A stretch of DNA of 64,000 nucleotides from Mesorhizobium sp. M2E.F.Ca.ET.219.01.1.1 (GTDB lineage Bacteria; Pseudomonadota; Alphaproteobacteria; Rhizobiales; Rhizobiaceae). Both the position numbers and the translations under genes were made by a program. How positions within the stretch are numbered: position 1 is the first letter of the stretch; every line of letters begins with the position of its first letter. The notes under the pieces are model-generated. The model searched no databases and had not been told where the DNA came from. It saw nothing but the letters and a program-made list of their open reading frames with translations. Below are positions 26,357 to 35,472 of this stretch, one piece after another. The stretch covers positions 1,240,001-1,304,000 of the forward strand of contig NZ_SADT02000002.1 in assembly GCF_004016445.2 (NCBI RefSeq), in the 5' to 3' direction.

Positions 26357-27190
26357 TCACCCCTTCACCGGCACCCAGATCTCCAGCCCGCCATTGCCGG
26401 TATGCGCGTCGAATTCGGGTCCATAGCGCTCGAATTCCGGTGCGTCGGCGATCTCGTGGCCGGAGGCAGGCAGCCATTTGTTCCAGATCGTGTTGACGGT
26501 GCGTCGGATGGTCGAGATGTGCTCGCGATGCGCGAACACCGCATATTTCTGCGCCGGCACCCGCACGCGGCAAAAGCCCTTCGGCAGGTCGGAGAAATCC
26601 GTCACCTCGACGCCGGCGATGTAATCGAAATTGCCGGCGTCGTCGCCATTGATGCACACGCCGTAGAACACGCCGGGCACCTCGCCGGGAATGTTGCCGA
26701 TATAGGGCGCGAAACGCTGCCACTGCATCGGGATGCCGGCGCTGGTCTCGCAGCTGTAGCGCTCGCCGAGCCCGGCGACGAGAAATGGGCAGCTGGTCTC
26801 GAAGCGCGGCGGCTCGAGCGTGGTGAGAAGCGAACTGTCCATGAGGATAGGCTCCACAAGATCGAGGTTTCGGGTCGAGCCTTGCGCGCGCACCAGCTCC
26901 GGCGTGGTGCCGAACGCATCGCGAAAAGCCCGCGTGAACGCCTCATGCGAACCGTAGCCGGCGTCGAGCGCGACCGAGAGAATGTCGGGCGCGCCTCCGG
27001 CTAGCTGGCGCGCCGCTTCGCTCAGGCGGCGCGCCCGCATGTAGCCCATGACCGACCGCCCCGTGGCGGCGGCGAAAGCGCGCGTCACATGGAAGCGCGA
27101 CACGCCGCTGCTTTGCGCTATTTCGTCGAGGCTGATGGCGTCCGGCAGATGGCTTTCGACAAACCACAGCGCTTTCTCGGTCGGGTTCAT
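26357..27190 (-). CDS. AraC-family regulator with GyrI-like effector domain
   Basis: 277-residue regulator. The N-terminal AraC double helix-turn-helix (ISLDEIAQSSGVSRFHVTRAF; LSVALDAGYGSHEAFTRAFRDAFG) is followed by a GyrI-like (SOUL/Rob-type) ligand domain from about residue 115, ending LEIWVPVKG. It is thus a Rob/SoxS-like drug- or metabolite-responsive activator. The start at 27190 follows GAGGAA. It diverges from the winged-helix TPR gene. Confidence 0.92.
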   Translation of the reverse strand: MNPTEKALWFVESHLPDAISLDEIAQSSGVSRFHVTRAFAAATGRSVMGYMRARRLSEAARQLAGGAPDILSVALDAGYGSHEAFTRAFRDAFGTTPELVRAQGSTRNLDLVEPILMDSSLLTTLEPPRFETSCPFLVAGLGERYSCETSAGIPMQWQRFAPYIGNIPGEVPGVFYGVCINGDDAGNFDYIAGVEVTDFSDLPKGFCRVRVPAQKYAVFAHREHISTIRRTVNTIWNKWLPASGHEIADAPEFERYGPEFDAHTGNGGLEIWVPVKG

Positions 27191-27282
27191 GGTTCCTCGC
27201 ATTTGGCGGGCCGATCCTATCGGCCGCGCCGGCATTGAGTTTGATCGAAATTGCGCACTGGGCAATAATGCGCTTCGAGCAT

Positions 27283-27309
27283 GCAGCGTCGAAGTGGAAT
27301 CGACGCTGC
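27283..27309 (+). promoter_or_regulatory. perfect 10-bp inverted repeat in the leader of the TPR regulator
   Basis: GCAGCGTCGA-N7-TCGACGCTGC, ending 24 bases before the start codon at 27334. It could be an operator for a dimeric regulator or an RNA hairpin near the ribosome site. Confidence 0.65.
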
Positions 27310-27333
27310 GGGTACGCGGGAAGGGGTGTCCCG

Positions 27334-28866
27334 ATGACGACGGCGACCGATCAGATATTTCGGTTCGGCGGGTTCACGCTCGATCTTACCATGGGCACGT
27401 TGCGCGGCGTCAGCGAGCCGCTCTTCCTGCGCCCGAAGGCTTTCGCGCTGCTTTCGCATCTTGCCCGCAACATGGGCCGCGTCGTGCCGAAATCGGAACT
27501 GATGGATGTCGTGTGGCCGGGCGTCTACGTCACCGAGGATTCGCTGACCCAGTCGGTGCGCGAAATCCGCAAGGTGCTGGGCGACGACATGGTGCGCACC
27601 GTCTCCAAGCGAGGCTACATGCTGGCCGCGGAAGCCGAGGCAGCGCCGGAGATCAGCACCCAGCCGATCGTCGCGGTGGTGCGCTTCCGCAATGAAAGCG
27701 GCGATCCGGCCGACGAGGCGATGGTCGATGGCTTCGCCGAGGACCTGATCAACGGTGTCGCGCGCTTCGGCACGGTCACGGTGCTGGCACGCAACTCCAG
27801 CTTCTCCTTCGCCTCGTTTGGCCGCGCCGAGTGGCCGCAGATCCGCGCCCGCATCGGTGCGGACTATCTGGTCGAAGGATCGCTGCGCCGGCAAGGCGAG
27901 CATGTCGTGGTCGCCGTCAGCCTCGTCGACATCGCCACCGGCAGCCAGCTCTGGGGCGACCGATTCCAATCGCATGGCGAAGGGCTGTTTGCGATCGAGC
28001 GCGAGATCGTCGAGCAGATCGTCAGCCGGCTGGTCACCCGTGTCGCCAATGCCGGGCTGGAGCAGGCGTCACGCAAGCCCGTCACCAGCCTTGCCGCCTA
28101 CGAGCTGCTGTTGCGCGGCTTCGCGATGCTGCGTGATCCCGCCCAGACCGACCAGCGAAGCGCCGAAGCCCTGTTCGAGGCCGCGATCGCCAAGGATCCG
28201 AACTATGGCCTTGCCTATACCTATCTCGGGCTGGTGCGGGCCTTGGACGGCGAGTTCGGGCGCGCCAGCGATGCCGTTCTGGAAAATGCGCGCGACCTTG
28301 CCGACAAGGGCCTGGCGCTGTCTCCCGACCAACCGACGGGACACCGCGTGCAGTCGCTGATCCGCCTCTATATGCGCGACCACGAAGCGGCCGAGCATCA
28401 CATGCGCATCGCGCTGCAATTAAACCCTTACGATGCCGACAGCATCGAGCAGATGGGCATGCTGCTCACCATGCGCGGCCGGCCCCTTGAAGCATTGACC
28501 TGGCTGGCGCGCGGTATCCGCATCGATCCCTTGCACCCGCACTGGTACCAGTTCGACCGCGCGCTGGCGCTTTATATGATGGGGGAATACCGGCAGGCGG
28601 CCGACGCGCTGGAGCTGGCGACGCGTCCGGCCCCGTGGATCCGCACGCGGCTGGCGGCCTGCTATGCCCAGATGGGCGAGATGGAAAAGGCGCGGCGGCA
28701 GATCGCGCTCATCGGCGAGGGCGATCCGTTCTCGCCGCTCGATTATGCCTTGCGCGGCGTGCCGTTCGAGAACCAGGCCGATGCCGAGCATCTCGCCGAA
28801 GGCGTCAGACTTGCCCTCGGCGAGATTCCGCCCGAGGCGGATCAATCGGCCACGACCACGATGTAG
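27334..28866 (+). CDS. winged-helix regulator with TolB-like and TPR domains
   Basis: 510-residue protein. Residues 1-105 are an OmpR/CadC-type winged helix (LFLRPKAFALLSHLARNMGRVVPKSELMDVVWPGVYV; SLTQSVREIRKVLGD). Residues 110-240 resemble the TolB-like region of adenylate-cyclase-like regulators (AVVRFRN; GADYLVEGSLRR; VVVAVSLVDIATGSQLWGDRF). The rest is TPR repeats (LAAYELLLRGF, NPYDADSIEQMG, PHWYQFDRALALYMMGEY). It has no membrane segment. Target genes are unknown. The last 25 bp overlap a convergent small gene. Confidence 0.88.
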   Translation: MTTATDQIFRFGGFTLDLTMGTLRGVSEPLFLRPKAFALLSHLARNMGRVVPKSELMDVVWPGVYVTEDSLTQSVREIRKVLGDDMVRTVSKRGYMLAAEAEAAPEISTQPIVAVVRFRNESGDPADEAMVDGFAEDLINGVARFGTVTVLARNSSFSFASFGRAEWPQIRARIGADYLVEGSLRRQGEHVVVAVSLVDIATGSQLWGDRFQSHGEGLFAIEREIVEQIVSRLVTRVANAGLEQASRKPVTSLAAYELLLRGFAMLRDPAQTDQRSAEALFEAAIAKDPNYGLAYTYLGLVRALDGEFGRASDAVLENARDLADKGLALSPDQPTGHRVQSLIRLYMRDHEAAEHHMRIALQLNPYDADSIEQMGMLLTMRGRPLEALTWLARGIRIDPLHPHWYQFDRALALYMMGEYRQAADALELATRPAPWIRTRLAACYAQMGEMEKARRQIALIGEGDPFSPLDYALRGVPFENQADAEHLAEGVRLALGEIPPEADQSATTTM

Positions 28867-29174
28867 CGGCCCTGATAGAGCCGGTAGTAGGTGCCGCCGC
28901 AGCGCCACACGTCGAAGCCGTTGACCTTGGTGCGCACGCAGCCGGCGGGCAGCGTGGCGACCCAGGCCGTGGTGTGCCGCAGCACGCGCCACGTGGCGGT
29001 ACGCCGGGCAACGCCTGCAGCGCTGCGCGGCGTCCAGGGCGCGCCGATGCGGGCCTCGGCGGTGCCGACCAGCGACAGCGCTGGCACGACGCTGCCGACG
29101 ATCTCGAAGGTGGTGAGCGCGAGGGCGAGCAGGGCGGCTGCCGAGCGGTATTTCTTGAAGGATTTCATGGGCAT
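28842..29174 (-). CDS. small exported hypothetical protein
   Basis: 110-residue protein with an N-terminal hydrophobic segment (AAALLALALTTFEIVGSVVPAL) that is a likely signal peptide or anchor. A basic middle and a C-terminal VNGFDVWRCGGTYYRLYQG segment follow, with Cys pairing possible (AGCVRTK / WRCGG). No family recognised. TGGAGAAACC precedes the ATG at 29174. The last 25 bases are shared, antisense, with the TPR-regulator gene, an unusual convergent overlap. Confidence 0.68.
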   Translation of the reverse strand: MPMKSFKKYRSAAALLALALTTFEIVGSVVPALSLVGTAEARIGAPWTPRSAAGVARRTATWRVLRHTTAWVATLPAGCVRTKVNGFDVWRCGGTYYRLYQGRYIVVVAD

Positions 29175-29325
29175 GTTGGTTTCTCCAGAAGTTGGTTGAA
29201 GTCTTGGGGGAGGATGCAGCGGCAAGCCGGGCCGAACCCGCCTGTGCCGCCAGGTGAGCCACGAGCGCCGTGCCCGCGGTTGTGGTGTCGCCGCCGATTA
29301 GCCTGTCGGCGACGACGAGATCTGC

Positions 29326-32300
29326 TCAGGCGGCCAGCGGCTGCGGTTCAGCGGCCGCGACCGGCTCGGCTATTGCGGTGGCTGGTTCCGGCGCCTTGAT
29401 GCGGAACCAGGCGACGTAGAGCGTCGGCAGGAAGACCAGCGTCAGCACGGTCGCCACCATCAGCCCGCCCATCACGGCATAGGCCATCGGTCCCCAGAAC
29501 ACGGTCGGCGCGATCGGGATCATGCCGAGGATGGCGGCCGCCGCCGTCAGCAGGATCGGCCGCAGCCGGTGCGTGGTGGCGCTGATCACCGCCGCCCAGG
29601 GTTCTTCGCCGGCGGCGATATGCTGGTCGATCTGCGCGATCAGGATGACCGAGTTGCGGATCACCATGCCGATCAGCGACATCACGCCGAGGATCGCCAC
29701 GAAGCCCATCGGAGCGCCGGAGATGAGCAGCGCGCCGGCGACGCCGATGATGGCCAGCGGCGCGGTGAGCAGCACCAGCACCAGGCGCTGGAGGCTCATC
29801 AGCTGGATCATCAGTACGGTGGCCATGATGAACAGCATCAGCGGGAAGACCACGAAGATGCTGGCCTTGGCCTTGGCGCTGTCCTCGATCACGCCGCCCT
29901 GTTCGACGCTGTAGCGCGCCGGCAGCCCGGCCTTGAAGGTGGCGATGGCGCTCCCCAGCCGTTTCGACACGGCGGTGGCGTTCTCGCCGGGGGCCACGTC
30001 GGCCTGCACTGTCACGGTCGGCAGGCGGCCGCGCCGCCAGATCAGCGGCGGCTCGGTCTGGTAGCTGAGCTTCGCCACCTGTTCGAGCGGCACGCGGCGT
30101 CCGCCTGAAGCGCTGATCGTCAGGCCGCGCAGCGTGTCGATGCTGGCGCGTTCGGAGTCCACGGCACGGGCGACGACGTCGATCAGGTAGGTGTCGTCGC
30201 GCATCTGGGTGATCTTCGAGCCGGACAGGATCGCGTTGATCGTCTCGGACAGCTGCTGCGAGGAGATGCCCAGCGCGCGCGCCCGGTCCTGGTCGACATC
30301 GACCATGATCACCTTGGCAGGCTCGTTCCAGTCATAGTTGATGTTGCGCACCGCGGCGTCGCTGCCCAGCACCTGCGCGAACTGCTGTGCGAGGCCGCGC
30401 GTCTTGTCCGGGTCCGGACCCGAGACGCGGAACTTCAGCGGCCAGCCGACCGGCGGGCCGAGCTCCAGCGGCGTGACGCGGGTCATGACGTCGTCGAAGC
30501 CGGTCGACAGCTCCTTCTCCAGCCGGTCGATGACCGCCTGGCGCACGGCGTGGCCCTTGGTCACCACCACCGCCTGGGCGAAGAAGTCGTTGGCAAGCTG
30601 GGCGTCGAGCGGCAGGTAGAAGCGCACCGCGCCCTGACCGACATAGAAGCTCCAGTGGTCGATGTTAGGATCGGCGGCGAGCAGCTTCTCGACACGCTCG
30701 ACCACCTCATCCGTCGACTTGATCGACGCGGTGCGCGGCAAGGTGAGATCGAGCATGACCTCCGGCCGGTCGGACTTCGGGAAGAACTCCTGGCCGACGA
30801 AGCCCATGGCGACGACGGAGAGCGCGAACAGCCCGGCGGTCGCCGACAGCACCAGCCACTTCGCCCGCATGGCGGCTTCAAGCAGCGTCTGGAAGCCACG
30901 GGCGATGCGCGACGGCTGATGGCTGCCGCCATGGCCCTTGATGCGGTCGGGCAGCAGGAGGACGCCGGTGAGCGGCGTGAACAACACCGCCACCACCCAG
31001 GAGACGACAAGCGCGATGGCCACGACCGCGAACAGCGAGAAGCAGTATTCGCCGGCGCCGCTCTTGGCGAAGCCCACCGGCACGAAACCGGCGATCGTCA
31101 CCACTGTGCCGGTCAGCATCGGGAAGGCGGTCGAGGTGTAGGCATAGGTGGCGGCCGAGATCTTGTCGTAGCCTTCCTCCATGCGGGCGATCATCATCTC
31201 GACCGCGATCATCGCGTCGTCGACCAAAAGGCCGAGCGCGATGATCAGCGCGCCGAGCGAGATGCGCTGCAGCGATATGCCGAAATACTCCATGGTGACG
31301 AAGGTGATCGCCAGCACCAGCGGGATGGCGACGGCCACGACGACGCCCGGACGCCAGCCGAGCGCCAGCAGCGAGACGGCGAGCACGATGGAGATCGCCT
31401 CGCCGAGGCTCTTGGTGAATTCGCCGACGGACTCGTCCACCACATGCGACTGGTCGGCGACCATGCCGAGCTCGGCGCCGAGCGGGAGCTCGGCCTCCAT
31501 CTCGCGCATCTTCTCCTTGATGTTCTCGCCAAGCGCCAGCGCGTCGCCGCCTGAAGTCATCGAGATGGCGATGCCGACGGCGGGCTTGCCGTTGAAGCGG
31601 AACATCGGCTGCGGCGGGTCGGAATAGGCGCGCTTGACCTCGGCGACGTCGCTGAGGCGGAAGTAATGGCCGTTGGCGTAGAAGTTGATCGCCTTCAGGC
31701 TCTCTGCAGAGGTGAAGGAGCCGGAAACGCGGATGGCGATGCGCTCGGGGCCGGCATCGACCGTGCCGCTCGGCGTCAACGCGTTCTGCGCCTGCAGCGC
31801 CTGCGTCAGCGTGCCGACGTCGAGGCCGAGCGCCGCCACCTTCTGCGTTGAGAATTCGAGATAGATCTTCTCGTCCTGCTGGCCGATCAGGTCGACCTTG
31901 GCGACGTCCTTCACGGTAAGCAGCCCGGCGCGCAGGGTGGTCGCCATATCCTTCAGCTCGCGATGGCTGAGGCTGTCGGAAGTGAGCGCGTAGATCAGCG
32001 AATAGGTGTCGCCGAACTCGTCGTTGAAGAACGGACCCTGCACGCCGGACGGCAGCGTCGGCTTGATGTCGTTGAGCTTCTTGCGCACCTGGTACCAGAG
32101 CGGCTGCACCTGGTCGCCGGCAACCGTGTCCTTGAGGTTGACGAAGACGACGGATTCGCCGGGCTTGGTGTAGCTCTTGACGTAGTCGAGGTCGGGCAGC
32201 TCCTCGAGCTTCTTCTCGATGCGGTCGGTGATCTGCTCGACCGTCTCGCTGGTGCTGGCGCCTGGCCACATCGTCTTCACTACCATGGTCTTGATGGTGA

Positions 32301-32427
32301 AGGGCGGGTCCTCCTCGCGGCCGAGGCCGCGATAGGCATAGAGGCCGGCGAGAGCGGCCGCGATCATCAGGTAGACGATGAAGCTGCGGTGGCGCAGCGC
32401 CCATTCGGAAAGATTGAAGCTGGTCAT
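29326..32427 (-). CDS. RND efflux pump inner-membrane subunit
   Basis: 1033-residue proton-driven RND transporter of the AcrB/HAE1-like superfamily, with two repeats of six membrane helices and large periplasmic loops. The proton-relay acids sit in the TM4-type motif LGLLVDDAMIAVEMMIARME. The N-terminus MTSFNLSEWALRHRSFIVYLM is standard. The start at 32427 is used rather than a 20-codon extension. Third gene of the adaptor - monooxygenase - pump unit; no outer-membrane channel gene is adjacent. The substrate is unknown. Confidence 0.94.
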   Translation of the reverse strand: MTSFNLSEWALRHRSFIVYLMIAAALAGLYAYRGLGREEDPPFTIKTMVVKTMWPGASTSETVEQITDRIEKKLEELPDLDYVKSYTKPGESVVFVNLKDTVAGDQVQPLWYQVRKKLNDIKPTLPSGVQGPFFNDEFGDTYSLIYALTSDSLSHRELKDMATTLRAGLLTVKDVAKVDLIGQQDEKIYLEFSTQKVAALGLDVGTLTQALQAQNALTPSGTVDAGPERIAIRVSGSFTSAESLKAINFYANGHYFRLSDVAEVKRAYSDPPQPMFRFNGKPAVGIAISMTSGGDALALGENIKEKMREMEAELPLGAELGMVADQSHVVDESVGEFTKSLGEAISIVLAVSLLALGWRPGVVVAVAIPLVLAITFVTMEYFGISLQRISLGALIIALGLLVDDAMIAVEMMIARMEEGYDKISAATYAYTSTAFPMLTGTVVTIAGFVPVGFAKSGAGEYCFSLFAVVAIALVVSWVVAVLFTPLTGVLLLPDRIKGHGGSHQPSRIARGFQTLLEAAMRAKWLVLSATAGLFALSVVAMGFVGQEFFPKSDRPEVMLDLTLPRTASIKSTDEVVERVEKLLAADPNIDHWSFYVGQGAVRFYLPLDAQLANDFFAQAVVVTKGHAVRQAVIDRLEKELSTGFDDVMTRVTPLELGPPVGWPLKFRVSGPDPDKTRGLAQQFAQVLGSDAAVRNINYDWNEPAKVIMVDVDQDRARALGISSQQLSETINAILSGSKITQMRDDTYLIDVVARAVDSERASIDTLRGLTISASGGRRVPLEQVAKLSYQTEPPLIWRRGRLPTVTVQADVAPGENATAVSKRLGSAIATFKAGLPARYSVEQGGVIEDSAKAKASIFVVFPLMLFIMATVLMIQLMSLQRLVLVLLTAPLAIIGVAGALLISGAPMGFVAILGVMSLIGMVIRNSVILIAQIDQHIAAGEEPWAAVISATTHRLRPILLTAAAAILGMIPIAPTVFWGPMAYAVMGGLMVATVLTLVFLPTLYVAWFRIKAPEPATAIAEPVAAAEPQPLAA

Positions 32428-32515
32428 GACAAAATCCCTCTCGGCGCGCGCGAAGGCGCGTTCCGCCGGCTCCTGCCGGCTGGCCAAAACAGGTAATGGA
32501 TGGGTTCCGGTCAGC

Positions 32516-32532
32516 GCCCGCCATGGGCGGGC
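32516..32532. other. intercistronic hairpin before the RND gene
   Basis: GCCCGCC-ATG-GGCGGGC, a perfect 7-bp stem in the 116-base gap between the monooxygenase stop and the RND start. It lacks a T-run. It could tune the ratio of pump to upstream products. Confidence 0.5.
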
Positions 32533-32543
32533 ACTGTCGCTGG

Positions 32544-34118
32544 TCAGGCCAGGCTGTGCATGGTGCCCGGCACGCGGTAGGGCGCGCGCTCCGCCGTTCT
32601 CGGCTTGATGGCGAGACCGGCGAGATAGCGCTGGAAGACGGCCGCTTCCTGGACCGGCGAGGCGAGCGCGACATGGCCGTCGGGCCTCACCAGATAGGAG
32701 GCGTCACGCTGCAGGCCGGCTTTCTCAGTCGCGTCCGACCAGGCGAAGGCGTGAACCGGGATGCCGGTCGATGCCAGCATCGCCCGGAAATCGCAGGTGA
32801 CCTCGCCATAGACGTGGACCTGCCAGTCGAGCGAGTGCAGCGGCTCGAAATTGTCGCCGTTGGGGCCGAGGACATAGGGCAGGCGGTCGCCGCCGCTGAC
32901 CTTGCCCGCCGTACCCGCACTGATCGGCCCGGCGCGGTATTGGATCGCCGCCTGCGAGATCACGCCGAAGAAGAATTGCGAGCCGGAAGAGGTGTGGAGC
33001 AGCGCGTTTAAAATCTTCGGCATCAGATAGCGACGGAACAGCCCTATGAACCGCGAGCGGCTGGTGATGAAGCGGAAAGCGGTGTCGGTGCTCTCGATCA
33101 GCTTGCGGGCGAAGGCGATGCGTTCCGGCTCGTAGCTGTCGAGCAGGCGCGGATCGGCCCGGCCCTGGACCACGGCGGCGAGCTTCCAGGCGAGGTTCAC
33201 AGCATCGCCCATGCCGGTGTTCATGCCCTGGCCGCCGGCCGGGCTGTGGATGTGGCCGGCATCGCCGCAGAGGAACACGCGCCCGACGCGGAAGCGCTCG
33301 GCCACGCGGTGGTGGACGCGGTAGGTCGAGAACCAGTTCACCTCGTCGACCGTGACACCGGTGTCGCGCTCGACATCGGCGCGGATCGCCTCGAAACTGA
33401 TCGTCTCGTCGGTCTCATGCGCCTTCGGCACGATGCCGATCAACCGGACTGAACCGGACTGCCGCACCGGCATCACGATGGCGAAGCCATAGGCGCTGAC
33501 CGTCGTGTCCATGCCGTTGCGGGTGATTTCGCCGCGCCCTTTTACGTCGGCGACGTAGAAGGACTGCTTGTATGCGCCGCCGGGAAAGCCGACCTTTAGC
33601 CCATGGCGCACGGCGCTGTGGGCACCGTCGCAACCGACAAGATAGGCGGCGCCGACGGTTTCGGTCCGGCCTTCCTTGCTCAAGGTCGCGACGACCGCGT
33701 CACCTCTGTCCTGGAAGGCGACGAGCTCGGTGCTCCGCTCGACCGTGACGCCGGCGCGCTCCAGATGCGCGATGAGCACGCGCTCGTGGATGTCCTGCGG
33801 CAGCGCGAAGGCGAAGGAGTAGGGGCTGACGCCGCGGCCGAAATCCGACAGCGGCAGCCTCGCGGCGACGCCGGCCGGCGTGTGCACGGTGAGCCGTTCG
33901 ATCTTCACGCCCTCGGCAAGCACGTCGTCGACGATGCCGATCTGGCGGTGAAACTCCAGCGTGCGCGCCTGGACGGCCAGCGCCCGCGATGTCTCGCCGG
34001 GAGCGGCGGCCTTGTCGAAGATGCGCACCGGCACGCCGAGCCTGGTCAGCCATAGCGCGAGCGTCAGACCGGTCGGGCCGGCGCCGGCGATCAGGACTCT
34101 TGTCTTGGACATGCTCAT
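32544..34118 (-). CDS. FAD-dependent aromatic-type monooxygenase
   Basis: 524-residue class A flavoprotein monooxygenase (PHBH/MhpA-like). It has the dinucleotide motif GAGPTGLTLA (residues 12-21), the CDGAHSAVR motif binding FAD and NADPH, and GDAGHIHSPAGGQGMNTG for FAD ribitol. A C-terminal thioredoxin-like domain (WQVHVYGEV..ASYLVRPDGHVAL) is as in phenol hydroxylases and rifampicin monooxygenases. It would hydroxylate an aromatic or polyketide-like compound. It overlaps the upstream adaptor gene by ATGA and is followed by the RND pump, so modification and efflux of one compound is a reasonable reading. Confidence 0.92.
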   Translation of the reverse strand: MSMSKTRVLIAGAGPTGLTLALWLTRLGVPVRIFDKAAAPGETSRALAVQARTLEFHRQIGIVDDVLAEGVKIERLTVHTPAGVAARLPLSDFGRGVSPYSFAFALPQDIHERVLIAHLERAGVTVERSTELVAFQDRGDAVVATLSKEGRTETVGAAYLVGCDGAHSAVRHGLKVGFPGGAYKQSFYVADVKGRGEITRNGMDTTVSAYGFAIVMPVRQSGSVRLIGIVPKAHETDETISFEAIRADVERDTGVTVDEVNWFSTYRVHHRVAERFRVGRVFLCGDAGHIHSPAGGQGMNTGMGDAVNLAWKLAAVVQGRADPRLLDSYEPERIAFARKLIESTDTAFRFITSRSRFIGLFRRYLMPKILNALLHTSSGSQFFFGVISQAAIQYRAGPISAGTAGKVSGGDRLPYVLGPNGDNFEPLHSLDWQVHVYGEVTCDFRAMLASTGIPVHAFAWSDATEKAGLQRDASYLVRPDGHVALASPVQEAAVFQRYLAGLAIKPRTAERAPYRVPGTMHSLA

Positions 34119-35254
34119 TTTCCTTCTCCCTCAACGATACGAACTTTTTCGTGTTCCCGCAGCCGGTTTACGCCGGCGGTGACGACCCGGTCGCCCTTGG
34201 CGAGCCCGTCGCTGACGACAACGCGGTCGGTTTCGTAGCGGGCTATGGCGACAGGCTTCAGCTCCACCGCCGAACTGGCGCCGACCACCCAGACGGCCGG
34301 CTGGCCGTTTTTGTCGAACAGCGCGCTGCCGGGCAGGGTCACGACCGGCGCGCCCGCGATCTCGACGCGGCCGGCGACACTTGCGCCGAAGTGCATCTCG
34401 TCCGGCGCGTTCTCGAGCGAGACCTTCACCTGGAAGGTGCGGGTGGCGGCGTCGGCCATCGGCGCGATCTCGCGCACCGTGCCGGTCGTCGAGATCGCCG
34501 GATTGCTGAGCAGCGAGACGGTGACGGCGGGGATCTGCTTGCCGCGCTGGTCGCTGGCAAAGGCTGCTTCCGCGATCGAGAACACCGCGTCGCGGCTTTT
34601 CGGATCGGCGACGCGCACCACCATCTGCCCGACATTGACGGACTGGCCGGCTTCGGCGCCGGTGGCCGTGACGATGCCGTCGAACTCCGCATGCAACTCG
34701 GTATAGCCGAGCTGGTCCTTGGCCATCGCGAAGGCGATGTTCGCCGATTTCAGCTTGGCTTCGGCCGAGCGCAGATTCTTCAGCGTCGCGTCATGGTTGG
34801 CGCGTGTCGTAAAACCCTTGGCGAGCAGGGCGCTGATGCGTGTTTCGGCGGCGCGGGCTTCGACAACAACGGCCTCGGCCGCCGCCACGTCCGCCTCGGC
34901 GCTGGCCAGCCGGTTGCGGTAATCCTGGTCGTCGACGCGGGCGAGAACCTCGCCCTTCTTCACTGTCGCGCCTACCTCGGCGATGCGCCGGATGAGCTTG
35001 CCGGAAACGCGAAATCCGAGATCGCTCTCCAGCCTTGGCTTGATCTCGCCGATGGCGACGCGGTTATCCATGGCGGGTGCCGGCGAGACCGAAACTGCCT
35101 TGACCAGCTTGGTTTCGGGCGTGCCCGGTGCGGCGTTCGATGCCTCGCTTCTGGCGCCATGCCAGACCAGGGCGGCGCCACAGGCGAGGGCGGCGATCGA
35201 GCCGGCGATCAGGCGGTGCCTCAGCGGCTTGTTACGAAAGGGTGCGGCAATCAT
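34115..35254 (-). CDS. RND efflux periplasmic adaptor (membrane fusion protein)
   Basis: 379-residue HlyD-like adaptor. An N-terminal anchor (LIAGSIAALACGAALVW) precedes a lipoyl half (GFRVSGKLIRRIAEVGATVKKGEVLARVD), a coiled-coil hairpin (about residues 110-165), the second lipoyl half (HAEFDGIVTATGAEAGQSVNVGQ), beta-barrel and membrane-proximal domains. It links the RND pump to an outer-membrane channel. The start at 35254 has GGAG six bases upstream; the longer frame to 35329 is not supported. First gene of the unit, ATGA-coupled to the monooxygenase. Confidence 0.92.
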   Translation of the reverse strand: MIAAPFRNKPLRHRLIAGSIAALACGAALVWHGARSEASNAAPGTPETKLVKAVSVSPAPAMDNRVAIGEIKPRLESDLGFRVSGKLIRRIAEVGATVKKGEVLARVDDQDYRNRLASAEADVAAAEAVVVEARAAETRISALLAKGFTTRANHDATLKNLRSAEAKLKSANIAFAMAKDQLGYTELHAEFDGIVTATGAEAGQSVNVGQMVVRVADPKSRDAVFSIAEAAFASDQRGKQIPAVTVSLLSNPAISTTGTVREIAPMADAATRTFQVKVSLENAPDEMHFGASVAGRVEIAGAPVVTLPGSALFDKNGQPAVWVVGASSAVELKPVAIARYETDRVVVSDGLAKGDRVVTAGVNRLREHEKVRIVEGEGK

Positions 35255-35370
35255 GTTGTCTCCATGCCCAAATTTGCGGCCGCGCTTGGGAGGACGCGGC
35301 AGGCTGAAATCGTGCTGGCTGCGAGGCAAATTGGTGTTTTGGCTGTCTTGCGCCGGCCAGAACGTTTTGC

Positions 35371-35390
35371 GATTTCGGCGGCGCGAAATC
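35371..35390. promoter_or_regulatory. inverted repeat upstream of the RND operon
   Basis: GATTTCG-N6-CGAAATC, a perfect 20-bp dyad about 117 bases before the adaptor start. Candidate operator; no regulator gene is adjacent, so the binder would be encoded elsewhere. Confidence 0.5.
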
Positions 35391-35472
35391 CCGAACGGTT
35401 TCTGAAAATTTTCCGATGTTTGGGTGAGGCAGCCTTTTTGGGGTCGCTGCCGTCACATGCTGAAACGGGTGC

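Noticed and set aside
30878..32674. 598-residue frame overlapping the RND gene in another frame
   Set aside because: Frame-shifted image of the RND coding sequence; the RND frame has full motifs and length.
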